DNA of 64,000 bases from Scylla paramamosain (taxonomy: Eukaryota; Arthropoda; Malacostraca; Decapoda; Portunidae): NCBI RefSeq assembly GCF_035594125.1, contig NW_026973729.1, positions 62,001 to 126,000 on the forward strand, written 5' to 3'. A model generated the notes under the pieces. That model ran no database searches, had not been told where the DNA came from, and saw nothing but the letters and a program-made list of their open reading frames with translations. Made by a program: the position numbers and the translations under genes. Below are positions 1 to 10,150 of this stretch, piece by piece (position 1 is the stretch's first letter; every line of letters starts with the position of its first letter).

Positions 1-3000
1 TTGGTATGTAAGGAGTTAAAAATAACACTTCAAGGCAAGTTCTTCGTAAAAGTTGGTTTTATTCCCATGTAATGTGATTGTTCTGCTTTTTAGTGCTTTG
101 TTGCATATCACGCTCAAAAACACTCAAAAGACACTTTTCTGGTAATATAATTTTTTTTTCCCACATAAAGCTAGTTTCGCATGTAATTTGGGATTTTCGT
201 AACTAAGAATGTGAAAAACACTCAAAAAAACACACATTTGGTAAGGTAGTCCTGTCTTTCAATTAAAAGTGTTATTCATGCATTACAGCATTTTGGTATG
301 TAAGAAACTTCTCTATATACACGAGTTTTTGCGTTTTTTGCCTTGTGGTTTGTGTGAAACTATAAAACACTCATTTTACATGTTTCTCGTAATGTTCTTT
401 TGTTTCCCAATATAGAGTGCTTTCCATCCATTTTCGCATTTTTTGTATGTAACAAGCTGAAAAACACTCAAAATATATCTTTTTGGTAATGTTATTCTAT
501 TTCTTCATACTGGTTGGTTTGCATCCGTTTTAGCGTTTTTCTTCGTAAATCATTGAAGAGACACGTTTTCAGTAATATTGTTGAAATTGCTGAAAAAACA
601 CTCATAAGACAGGTTTCTGGTAAAGTTGAGTAATTTCTCCATATAGGTGGCTTTCCATGCACTTCACGGTTTGGTACATAACTGCGGAAAAATGCTGAAA
701 TTATTTTTTTATAATGATCTTTTTTACAAAATTTCCCTGAATTTTTCCAGATTTTTGGTATCTCGGTACCTATGAAGATGAATAACAATTTTTTTTCTCT
801 CTATAATGTGTTATTTATGAGTTTTAGCTTTTTGGTACTTAAGGAACTTAAAAACATTCATAATACACGATTTTCGTAATGTCCTTTTCTTATACAAACA
901 TAGGGTTCTTTACATGTATTTAAGCGTTTTTATAGGTAACATGATCAAAAACACTCAAAATACATATTTTTGGTAATGTTATTCTGTTTCTCCATCAAGG
1001 GTGTTTTGCATGCGTTTTAGCGTTTTGTTATGTAGGAGTTAAAAAACACTTCAAGGCATGTTCTTCGTAAAAGTTGGTTTTATTCCCAAGTGATGTGATT
1101 GTTCTGCTTTATAGTGCTTTGTTGCATATCACGCTCAAAATTACTGAAAAGACATTTTTCTGGTAATGTCATTATTTTTTTCCATTTAAAGGTAGTTTCG
1201 CATGTAATTTGCCAATTTCGTAACTAAGAATATGAAAAACACTCAAAATACACAATTTAAAAAAAACTAGAAATATACCTTTTTGGTAATGTTATTTATT
1301 CTATTTCTTCATTTTGGTTGTTTTCCATCCGTTTTAGCATTTTCTACGTAAAACACGGAAAAGACACGTTTTCAGTAATTTTGTTTTGGATTCCCATATA
1401 GATTGACTTTCTTGGGTTTTATCGTGTTAGTTCCTAACATGCTGAAAAACACTCATAAGACAGTTTTCTGGCAAAGACGTTTAATTTCCCCATATAGGTG
1501 GCTTTGCATGCACTTTAGGGGTTTGGTACATAACAGTCCGAAAAAAAAGCTAAATTTAACTTTTTTTGATAATGTTCTTATTTCATATAATTTTCTGAAC
1601 TTTGCCCGAATTTTGGCAACCTGTGAAAATGAATAAGAATGAAAAAAATATTGTATTTTTTTATTTATTTATTTGTTTTTTCTCAATAAGGAGTGTAATT
1701 TGTGGCTATTAGCTTTTCGTACTTAATGAACTTAAAAACACTCATAATGCACGTTTCTCGTAATGTCCTTTCATTTCCCAAAAATAGGGTTCTTTGCATG
1801 TATTTAAGCGTTTTTATTGGTTACATGATCAAAAACACTGAAAATACATGTTTTTGGTAATGTTATTTTGTTTCACCATAAAGTGTATTTTGCATGCGTT
1901 TTAGTGTTTTGGTATATGAGGAGCTCAAAAACACTTAAAGGCAAGTTCTTATTAAAAATTGGTTTTATTCCAATGTAATGTGATTGCCCTGCTTTTCTGT
2001 GCTTCTTTGCCTAACACGCTCAAAAACACTCAAAAGACATTTTTCTGGTAATGTCATTTTTTTCCCACATAAAGCTGGTTTCGCATGCAATTTGGGGTTT
2101 TGGTAACTAAGAATGTAAAAAAGCACTCAAAATACACACATTTAGTAAGATTGTTCTGTTTCCCAATTAAGAGTGTTGTTCGTGAGTTTCAGCATTTTGG
2201 TATCTACGAAACTTCTTCATATACACTAGCTTTTGCATTTTTTGCCTTATGGTTCTTTTGAACTATAAAACACTCATTATACACTTTTCATGCAATGTCC
2301 TTTTCTTTCCCATTATAGAGTGCTTTGCATGAATTTTCGTGTTTTTTTTATAGGTAAAAAGCTCAAAAACACTGAAAATATACCTTTTTGGTAATGTTTT
2401 TCTATTTCTTTATACTGGTTTGTTTGCATCCGTGTTAGCGTTTTTCTACGTAAAACACTGAGAAGACACGTTTCCAGTAATTTTGTTTTGAATTCCCATG
2501 TACAGTTAGATCCTTATTATTTATTGTTTTGGTGCCTAACATGCTGAACAACACGCAAAAGAGAGATTTATGATAAGGTGGTTTAATTTCCTTATATAGG
2601 AGGCTTTGCATGCACTTTAGGGTTTGGTATATAAAAAAGCTAAAATTAACTTTTTTGGTAATATTCTTTTATCATATAATTGCCCTGAATTTTCCCAGAA
2701 TTTTGGCATTTTGGTGCATATGAACATAAATAAAAACATTTTAAAAATCCTATTTTTTTTTATTTTTTATTTATTTATTTATTTTTTCCTCAATAAAGAG
2801 TGTTATTTGTGGGATTTACCTTTTTGGTACTTAAGGTTATTAAAAACAATCATAATACACGTTTCTCGTAATGTCCTTTCGTTTCCCAAACATAAGCTTC
2901 TTTGCATGTATTTAGGCGTTTTTATAGATAACGTGATCAAAAACACTCAAAATACAAGGTTTTGCTAATGTTATTCTGTTTCTCCATAATGTGTGTTTTG

Positions 3001-4790
3001 CAAGCGTTTTAGCAGTTTTGTATAAAAGGATCTCAAAAACACTTAAAGGCAAGTGCTTGGTAAAAAATGGTTTTATTCAAATATAATGTGATTGTCCTGC
3101 TTTTGAGTACTTTATTACCTATCAGGTTGAAAAACATTCAAAAGATACTTTTCTGATAAAGTCATTTTTTTCCCCACAAAATTATTTTCGAATGTAATTT
3201 GGGGTTTTTGGTAACTAAGAGTGTGAAAAGCACTCAAAATACACGCATTTAGTAAGGTTGTTCTGTTTCTTAATTAAGAGTGTTATTCATGAGTTTCAGC
3301 ATTTTGGTATCTAAGAAATCTCTCCATATACACGAGTTTTTGCGTTGTTTGCTTTGTGGTTCTTTTGAACTATAAAACTCTCATTATACACTTTTCTTGC
3401 AATGTCCTTTTGTTTCCCAATATAGAGTACTTTGCATCAATTTTCGCGTTTTTGTAGGTAAAAAGCTCAAAAACACTCAAAATATACATTTTTGGTAACG
3501 TTTTTCTATTTCTTGATATTGGTTAGCTTACATCCGTTTTAACGTTTTTCTACGTAAAACACTGAAAAGACACGTTTTTAGTAACTTTGTTTTGGATTCC
3601 CATATAGAGTGAGATCCTTATTATTAATAATCGTTTTGGTGCCTAACATGCTAAAAAAAAAAAACACACAAAACAAAGATTTCTGGTAAGGTCGTTTAAT
3701 TTCCTCATATTGGAGGCTTTTCATGTACTTTAGTACATGAAAAAAAAAGCTGAAATTAACTTTTTTGATAATATTCTTTTATCACATAATTGCCCTGAAT
3801 TTTTCCAGAATTTTGGCATCTCGGTACCTATGAAGATGAATAACAAAAAAAAATCTTATTTATTTTATTTTTTTATTATTTATTTTCTAAATAAAGAGTG
3901 TTATTTGTGAGTTTTAGCTTTTTGGTACTTAAGGAACTTATAAAAACATTCATAATACACGTTTCTCGTAATGTCCTTTTTTTTCCCAAACATAATGTTC
4001 TTTGCATGTACTTGAGCGTTTTTGTAGATAACATGATCAAAAACACTCAAAATACATGTTTTTGGTAATGTTTTTCTGTTTCTCCATAAAGTTTGTTTTT
4101 CATGCGTTTTAGCGGTTTGGTATATAAGGAGTTAAAAACACTTAAAGGCAAATTCTTCGTACAAATTGGTTTTATTCTCATGTAATGTGATCGTTCTGCT
4201 TTTTAGTGCTTTCTTGCATATCACGCTCAAAAGCACTCACTCTGGTAATATAATTTTTTTCCCAAATGAAGCTAGTTTCGCATGTAATTTGGCATTTTTG
4301 TAACTAAGAATGTGAAAAACACTTAAAATACACAATTTGGTAAGGTAGTTCTGTTTAAGGTACTAAGGTAGTTCTGTTCTGTTTAAAAGTGTTATTCATG
4401 CATTTCAACATTTTGGTATGTAAAAATTTCTCTATATACACGAGTTTTTACGTTTATTGCCTTGTGGTTCTTTTAAAACTATAAAACACTCATTATACAC
4501 GTTTCTCGTAATGTTCTTTTGTTTCCCAAACATAAGGTTCTTTGCATGTATTTAAGCGTTTTTTTTAGATAACATGATCAAAAACACTCAAAATACATGT
4601 ATTTGGTAATTTTTTTCTGTTTCTCCATAAAATGTATTTCGCATGCGTTTTAGCGTTTTATTATGTAAGGAGCTCAAAAATATTTTAAAGGCCAGTTCTT
4701 GGTAAAATTTGGTTTTATTCCCATGTAATGTGATTGCCCTGGCTTTTTAGTGCTTTATTGCGTAACACGCTCAAAAACACTGAAAAGACA
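1..4790 (+). repeat. Satellite HOR array, block 1 (decamer units, plus orientation)
   Basis: About four copies of the 1.1 kb ten-monomer unit read A to J. The A/B boundary text (a variant of GTGATTGCCCTGCTTTTTAG) recurs near 71, 1091, 1980, 3080, 4181 and 4721. Several units are shortened. An F/G fusion near 552-602 drops the end of F and the start of G. At about 1257 monomer C runs straight into E, so D is missing. At about 4500-4530 D runs into I/J sequence. The units near 71, 1091 and 4181 carry the ATTGTTCTGC and GCATATCACG variant of A/B. A small duplication of TAAGGTAGTTCTGTT lies at 4341-4383. No coding capacity is supported; short open frames here are satellite shadows. Confidence 0.93.
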
Positions 4791-5098
4791 TGCAAAGCCT
4801 CCCATATGAGGAGATTAAAGACATTACCAGAAATCTGTCTTTTGACTGTTTTTCAGCATGTTAGGCACCAAAACGATAAATAATAAGGAACTCACTCTAT
4901 GTGGGAATCCAAAAGAAAATTATTGAAAACGTGTCTTCTTAGTGTTTTACGTAGAAAACATTGCGAGAAAAATGTAAAATAAATGTTTTATAATTTAAAA
5001 AAATCCACAAGGCAAAAAACGCAAAAACTCGTGTAAATGCTGAAACTTATGAATAACACTCTTAATTGAGAAACAGAGCAAACTTATTAAATGCGTGT
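4790..5098 (-). repeat. Micro-inversion copy 1 (short form)
   Basis: The monomer text flips to the minus strand at ACATGCAAAGCCTCCC (about 4790) and flips back at AATGCGTGTC (about 5098). Inside, in the plus reading order of the page, are reversed G, F, part of D, and C. The segment lacks reversed E and the F/E junction: text jumps from the reversed F motif TTTTACGTAGAAAA to CATTGCGAGAAA. Copies near 52774 and 58774 are short in the same place. The flanking plus-strand sequence is B on the left and A on the right. Confidence 0.85.
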
Positions 5099-5699
5099 CA
5101 AAAACACTAAAAGGCAAGTTCTTCGTAAAAGTTGGTTTTATTCCCATGTAATGTGACTGCCCTGCTTTTTAGTGCTTTATTGCCTAACACACTCAAAAAC
5201 ACTCAAAGACACTTTTCTGGTAATGTCATTTTTTTCCCACATAAAGCTAGTTTCGCATGGAATTTGGGGTTTTGGTAACTAAGAATGTAAAAAAACACTC
5301 AAAATACACGCATTTAGTAAGGTTGTTCTGTTTCTTGATTAAGAATGTTATTCATGAGTTTCAGTATTTTGGTATCTTAGAAAATTCTCCATACAGTCGA
5401 ATTTTTGCGTTTTTTGCCTTGTGATTGTGGTGAACTATAAAACACTCATTATACACGTTTCTCATTATGTCCTTTTTTTTTCCTTATATAGAGTGCTTTG
5501 CATCCATTTTCGAGTTTCTTTTTATGTAACAAGCTCAAAAACACACAAAATATACTTTTTTTGGTAATGTTATTCTATTCCTTCATATTGGTTGGTTTGC
5601 CTCCGTTTTAGCGTTTTTCTACGTAAATCTTTTAAAAGACACGTTTCCAGTAATTTTGTTTTGGATTTCCATATAGAGTGACTTTCATATTATTTACCG

Positions 5700-5860
5700 T
5701 TTTGGTGCCTAACATGCTTTTTGATGCCTTTTGCTTCCCAATATAGAGTGCTTTCCATCCATTTTCGCGTTTTTTGTAGGCAACAATTTCAAAAACAGTC
5801 AAAATATACCTTTTTGTTAATGTTATTCTATTTCTTCATTTTGATTTCTTGCAATGTCTT
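5700..5860 (+). repeat. Double rearrangement junction in HOR array
   Basis: At about 5717 the G monomer stops after CCTAACATGC and continues as TTTTTGATGCCTTTTGC followed by D-end and E sequence. The same junction occurs near 32716, 38391 and 59630, and reversed near 52150. At about 5838 a second break (CATTTTGATTTCTTGCAATG) joins E to a later D. The parallel copy at 59.76-61.64 kb still holds about 1.9 kb between these points, so this copy has lost it. Confidence 0.75.
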
Positions 5861-6377
5861 TTTCTTTCCCAATATAGACTGCTTTGCATCAATTTTCGCG
5901 TTTTTTGTAGGTAACATGCTCAAAAACACTCAAAATATACGTTTTTAGTAACGTTTTTCTATTTCTTGATATTGGTTGCTTTGCATCCGTTTTAGAGTTT
6001 TTCTACGTAAAACACTGAGAAGACACGTTTTCAGTAGCTTTTTTTTGGATTCCCATATAAGGTGAGTTCTTTATTATTTATCGTTTTGGTGCCTAACATG
6101 CTAAAAAACACTCAAAACACATATTTCTTGTAAGGTCGTTTAATTTCCTCATATAGGAGTCTTTGCATGCACTTTAAGGTTTGGTACATAACAGTCCGAT
6201 AAAATAAACGAAAATTAACTTTTTTGATAATACTCATTTATCATATGATTGCCCTGAATTTTCCCAGAATTTTGGCATCTCGGTACCTATGAATATGAAT
6301 ATAAAAAAAAAAATCCTATTTTTTTATATTTTTGTTTTTTATTTTCTAAATAAAGAGTGTTATTGGTCGGTTCTAGC

Positions 6378-6410
6378 TTTTTGGTACTTAAGTTCCTTAA
6401 GTACCAAAAA
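6378..6410. repeat. Perfect 15-bp inverted repeat with 3-nt loop
   Basis: TTTTTGGTACTTAAG at 6378-6392 and CTTAAGTACCAAAAA at 6396-6410 are exact reverse complements separated by TTC. The left arm is the normal start of monomer I. The right arm is the same stretch of monomer I inverted. The array then resumes in B-like sequence, so this marks a fold-back rearrangement that also removed the rest of I, J and A. Confidence 0.9.
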
Positions 6411-7699
6411 AAAAATGCTCAAAAATACTTAAAAGACACTTTTCTGGTAATGTCGTTTTTTCTCACATAAAGGTGGTTTCGCATGCAATTTGGGGTTTTG
6501 GTAACTAAGAAAAGCACTCAAAATACACGCATTTAGTAAGGTTGTTCTGTTTCTCAATTAAGAGTGTTATTCATAAGTTTCAGCATTTTGGTATCTAGGA
6601 ACCTTCTCCATACACACGAGTTTTTGTGTTTTTAGTCTTTTGGTTCTTTTGAACTATAAAAACTCATTATACACTTTTCTTGCAAAGTCACATGTCATGT
6701 GATTCCCCTGCTTTTTAGTGCTTTATTGCCTAACACGATCAAAAACACTCAAAAGACACTTCTCTGGTAATATAATTTTTTTTCCCATATAAAGCTAGTT
6801 TTGCATGGAAGTTGGGGTTTTGCTAAGAATGTGAAAAAAAAAAAACTCAAAACACAGGGTAAGTAAGGTTGTTCTATTTCTTAATTAAAAGTGTTATTCA
6901 TGAGTTTCAGCATTTTGATATGTAAGAAACTTTTCTAATACACACATTTCTGTTTCAAAATTAAAAGTGTTATTGATGAGTTTTAGCTTTTTGGTATGTA
7001 AGAACTTCTTTATGTACACGAGTTTTTGAGTATTTTACCTTGTGGTTCTTGTCAAACTATAAAACACTCATACACGTTTCTCGTAATGTCCTCTTCTTTG
7101 CCATTATAAAGTGCTTTCTATCCATTTTTGCATTTTTTGTAGGTAACAAGCTCAAAAACACATCAAAATATATCTTTTTTGTAATGTTATTCTATTTCTT
7201 CATATTGGTTGGTTTGCATCCGTTTTAGCGTTTTTCTACGTAAATCACTGAAAAGACACGTTTTAAGTAATATTGTTCAGATTGCTGAAAAACACTCAAA
7301 AGACAGGTTTCTGGTAAAGTCGTTAAATTTCCCCATATAGGTGGATTTGCATGCACTTCAGAGTTTGTACATAACTTCGGAAAAAAGCTAAAATTATTTT
7401 TTTAATAATGATTTTTTTTACAAAATTTCCATGAATTTTGACAGAATTTTCGCATCTTGGTACCTATGAAGATGAATAACAAATTTTTTTTTCTCTCTAT
7501 AAAAAGTTATTTGTGGGTTTTAGCTTTTTGGTACTTAAGGAACTTAAAAACACTCATAATACACGATTTTCGTAATGCCCTTTCATTTTCCAAACATAGG
7601 GTTCTTTGCATGTATTTAGGCATTTTTATAGGTAACATGATCAAAAACACTGAAAATACATGTTTCTGGTAATGTTATTCTGTTTCTCCATAAAGGGTG

Positions 7700-7794
7700 T
7701 TTTGCAAGCGTTTTAGCGTTTTGGTATGTAAGAAGCTCAAAAACACGTAAAGGCAGGTTCTTGGTAAAAGTTGGTTTTATTCCCATGTAATGTG
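7700..7794 (+). repeat. Monomer A of reference decamer (P1-like)
   Basis: It carries GGTATGTAAGAAGCTC and then the A-specific tail AAAGGCAGGTTCTTGG and GGTTTTATTCCCATG. It matches P1 of the older pentamer in having TAAGAA after the GGTA box and in ending with a T-rich ATTCC stretch. Confidence 0.85.
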
Positions 7795-7890
7795 ATTGCC
7801 CTTCTTTTTAGAGCTTTAGTGCCTATCACGCTCAAAAACACTCAAAAGACACGTTTTTGGTAATGTCATTTTTTTCCCACATAAAGCTAG
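7795..7890 (+). repeat. Monomer B of reference decamer (P2-like)
   Basis: It is marked by GTGCCTATCACGCTCAAAA, by AAAAGACACG, and by a CATTTTTTTCCCACATAAAG end. Most other copies read GCCTAACACGCTC here, the signature of P2 in the old pentamer. Confidence 0.85.
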
Positions 7891-7987
7891 TTTCGCATGC
7901 AATTTTTGGTTTTGGTAACTAAGAATGTGAAAAGCACTCAAAATACATGCATTTCGTAAGGTTTATCTGTATTCTTAATTAAGAGTG
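7891..7987 (+). repeat. Monomer C of reference decamer (P3-like)
   Basis: It is marked by TTTCGCATGCAATTT, GGTAACTAAGAATGTG and a CTTAATTAAGAGTG end. P3 monomers share the AACTAA-AATGTG stretch. Confidence 0.85.
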
Positions 7988-8135
7988 TTATTTCTGAGTT
8001 TCACCATTTTGGTATCTAAGGAACTTCTCCATATACACCGAGTTTTGCGATTTTTGCCTTGTGGCTGTTGTGAAACTATAAAACACTCATTATACACGTT
8101 TCTCGTAATGGCCTTTTGTATCCCAATATAGAGTG
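7988..8135 (+). repeat. Monomer D of reference decamer (P4-like, enlarged to 148 bp)
   Basis: It starts as a normal P4 monomer (CATTTTGGTATCTAAG). It then contains about 55 extra bases beginning ACTTCTCCATATACAC and running to GAAACTATAAAAC, before the usual ACTCATTATACACGTTTC. The extra part looks like the end of one monomer (TTCTCCATATA) joined to the beginning of the next (GAGTTTTTGCG-TTTTTTG), so D is about one and a half monomers fused. Confidence 0.8.
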
Positions 8136-8234
8136 CTTTCCATCCATTTTCGCGTTTTTTGTAGATAAGAAACTCAAAAACACTGAAAATATACCTTTTT
8201 TGGTAATGTTATTCTGTTTCTTCATATTCGTTGG
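8136..8234 (+). repeat. Monomer E of reference decamer (P5-like)
   Basis: It is marked by CATCCATTTTCGCG, by GTAGATAAGAAACTC (usually GTAGGTAACAAGCTC) and by AAAATATACCTTTTTTGG. The GTAACAAGCTC and TTGGTAATGTTATTCTGTTTC features are shared with P5. Confidence 0.85.
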
Positions 8235-8319
8235 TTTGCATCCGTTTTAGCGTTTTTCTACGTAAAACACTGAAAAGACACTTTTTCAGTAATTTTGTGA
8301 TGGATTCCCATATTGAGTG
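8235..8319 (+). repeat. Monomer F of reference decamer (P1-like)
   Basis: This is the shortest monomer, 85 bp. It is marked by GCATCCGTTTTAGCG, TCTACGTAAAACACTG, TTCAGTAATTTTG and GGATTCCCATAT. The acgTAAaacact block and ATTCC end correspond to P1. Confidence 0.85.
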
Positions 8320-8415
8320 ACTTCCATATTATATATCGTTTTGGTGCCTAACATGCTGAAAAACAATCAAAAGACAGGTTTCTCGTAAAGTCTTTTAATT
8401 TCCTCATATAGGTGG
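8320..8415 (+). repeat. Monomer G of reference decamer (P2-like)
   Basis: It is marked by CTTCCATATTATATATCG, TTTTGGTGCCTAACATGCTG and AAAAGACAGG. The GGTGCCTAACA block is the P2 signature. Confidence 0.85.
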
Positions 8416-8617
8416 CTTTGCATGAACTTTAGGGTTTGGCACATAACAGTCCGAAAAAAAAAGCAAAAATTAAATTTTTTTTCATAATTTTCTTTTTTCA
8501 CATAATTTTCTAGAATTTTCCCAGAATTTTAGCATCTTGGTACCTAAGAAGATGAATAACAAAAAAAAAAAAAAATCTTTTTATTCATTTATTTATTTAT
8601 TTTTTCTATAAACAGTG
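8416..8617 (+). repeat. Monomer H of reference decamer (P3-like, enlarged to 202 bp)
   Basis: It begins as a P3-type monomer (CATGAACTTTAGGG, then GGCACATAACAGTCCG). It then carries about 110 bases not recognisable as monomer: a TTTTCCCAGAATTTTAGC, CATCTTGGTACC and GAAGATGAATAAC stretch, an A-run of about 15, TCTTTTT, and a TTTATTTATTTAT tract. The normal monomer end (CTATAAACAGTG) follows. The A-run and T-rich tract vary in length between copies and can pair with each other. Confidence 0.82.
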
Positions 8618-8713
8618 TTATTTATGGGTTTTAGCTAAATGGTACTTAAAGAACTTAAAAATACTGGTAATACATGTTTCTCGAAATGCCCTTTAATTTC
8701 TCAAACATAAGGT
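8618..8713 (+). repeat. Monomer I of reference decamer (P4-like)
   Basis: It is marked by GGGTTTTAGCT, GGTACTTAAAGAACTTAAAA and GTTTCTCGAAATGCCCTTTA. The CACGTTTCTCGTAATGTCC block found in most copies is the P4 signature. Confidence 0.85.
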
Positions 8714-8810
8714 TCTTTGTATGTATTTAAGAGTTTTGACAGGTAACATGATAAAAAACACTAAAAATACGTGTTTCTGGTAATGTTATTCTCTTTCTCC
8801 ATAAAGGGTG
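8714..8810 (+). repeat. Monomer J of reference decamer (P5-like)
   Basis: It is marked by GTATGTATTTAAG, AGGTAACATGAT and GGTAATGTTATTCTCTTTC. It differs from E mainly in the AACATGATC and ACATGTTT variants. The next unit starts at 8811. Confidence 0.85.
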
Positions 8811-8943
8811 TTTTGCATTCGTTTTAGCGTTTTGTAATATAAGGAGCTCAAAAACACTTAAAAGCAAGTTGTTAGTAAAAGTTAGTTTTATTCCCAGGTA
8901 ATGTGATTGCCCTGCTTTTTGGTGCTTTATTGCCTACCATGCT

Positions 8944-8963
8944 AAAAAAAAAAAAAAAAAAAA
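8944..8963 (+). repeat. A-run of 20 in monomer B
   Basis: Twenty consecutive A residues replace the usual CTCAAAAACACTC in B. A shorter run lies at the matching place near 23532, and a run reversed near 47416-47429, which supports shared descent of these three blocks. Confidence 0.9.
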
Positions 8964-10133
8964 CATTTAAAAGACACTTTTCTGGTAATGTCATTTTTTT
9001 CCCATATATAGCAACTTTCACATAAAATTTGGGGTTTTGGTAACTAAGAATGTGAAAAACACTCAAAATACACGCATTTGGTAAGGTTGTTCTGTTTCTC
9101 AATTTAGAGTGTTATTCAGGAGTTTCAGCATTTTGGTATCTAAGAAACTTCTCCATATATATGAGTTTTTTGCGTTTTTTGCCTTGTGATTCTTGAGAAT
9201 CTATAAAACACTCATTATACACGTTTCTCGTAATGTCCTTTTGTTAACCAATAGAGAAAGAGAAAAAACCACAAAAGACAGGTTTTTCGTAAAGTCGTTT
9301 AATTTCCCCATATAGTTGGCTTTGCATGTACTTCATGGTTTGGTACATAACAGTCCGAAAAAAAGCTAAAATTAACTTTTTCGATAATGTTCTTTTTGCA
9401 CATAATTTCCCTGAATTTTGCCAGAATTTTGGCATCTCAGTACCTATGAAGAGGAAGAACAAAAAAAAAAAAGAATCCTATTTTTTAATTATTTCTTTAT
9501 TTTTCTCTATAAAGAGGTTTTAGCTTTTTGGTACTTATGGAACTTAAAAACACATAATACACGTTTCTCATAATGTTCTTTCGTTTCCCAGACATAGGGT
9601 TCTTTGCACGTATTTAAGCGTTTTAAGAGGTAACATGATCAAAAACACTCAAAATAAATATTTTTTGTAATGTTAATCTGTTTCTCCATAAAGGGTGTTT
9701 TGCATGTGTTTTAGCGTTTTGGTATAAAAGGAGTTAAAAAACACTTAAAAGTTGGTTTTATTCCCATGTAATGTGATTGCCCTCCTTTTTAGTACTTTGT
9801 TGCCTAACTCTCTCAAAAACCCTCAAAAGATACTTTTCTGGTAATGTCATTTTTTCCCACATAAAGCTAGTTTCGCATGCAATTTGGTGTTCTAATAACT
9901 AAGAATGTGAAAAACACTCAAAATACACGCATTTAGTAATGTTATTCTATTTCTTAATTAAGAGGGTTATTCTGGAGTTTCAACATTTTGGTATCTAAGA
10001 AACTTCTCCATATACACTAGTTTTTGCGTTTTTTGATTCGTGGTTCTTGTGAAACTATAAAATACTCATTATACACGTTTCTCGTAATGTCTTTTTATTT
10101 CCCAATATAGAGTGCTTTGCATCCATTTTCACG

Positions 10134-10150
10134 TTTTTTTTTTTTTTTTT
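10134..10150 (+). repeat. T-run of 17 in monomer E
   Basis: Seventeen T residues extend the usual GCGTTTTTTGT of E. The same expansion is present near 24945 and, reversed, near 45988-46003. Confidence 0.88.

Larger units (their letters stand above)
1795..7110 (+). repeat. Left copy of a long direct duplication
   Basis: It aligns in order with 55243-64000. The offset grows from about 53.45 kb to 56.9 kb because this copy has lost about 1.9 kb at 5838, plus other pieces such as the one marked by the hairpin at 6378-6410. Shared marks include the short micro-inversion, the GCTTTTTGATGCC junction and the GTCCTCTTCTTTGCC variant of D near 7089 (matching the window's last bases). Confidence 0.78.
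7700..8810 (+). repeat. Reference decamer HOR unit (A to J, 1111 bp)
   Basis: This copy was used to define the unit. Cutting after the recurring GGGTG/GAGTG-like monomer end gives ten monomers of 95, 96, 97, 148, 99, 85, 96, 202, 96 and 97 bp. All begin with a GCATG-C-TTTTAGCG-like stretch, then TTTTGGTA-CTAA, a CTCAAAAACACTCAAAA-like box, GGTAATGT, and a T-rich CCCATATA end. Monomers within a unit differ clearly. The same letter in different units is much closer, which is the mark of a higher-order repeat. Confidence 0.92.

Noticed and set aside
2624..2968. Open frames of 60-115 codons with a recurring peptide theme such as ECYLWVLAFWYL and LCMYLSVFIGNM.
   Set aside because: The theme is monomers I and J read in one frame. 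It recurs with every decamer on both strands, is broken by A-run length changes, has no consistent start, and tracks repeat identity. Homogenisation explains it without selection for protein. A dN/dS test over all copies would settle it.
4790..5098. Possible CRISPR-like array, because short units recur at regular spacing.
   Set aside because: Units are about 96 bp, diverged, contiguous and without unique spacers, and there are no cas genes. This is satellite DNA.
8540..8620. A-run plus T-rich tract in H as a bacterial-type terminator or a polyadenylation site of a gene.
   Set aside because: It repeats in every decamer, lacks a GC-rich stem, and follows no coding sequence.
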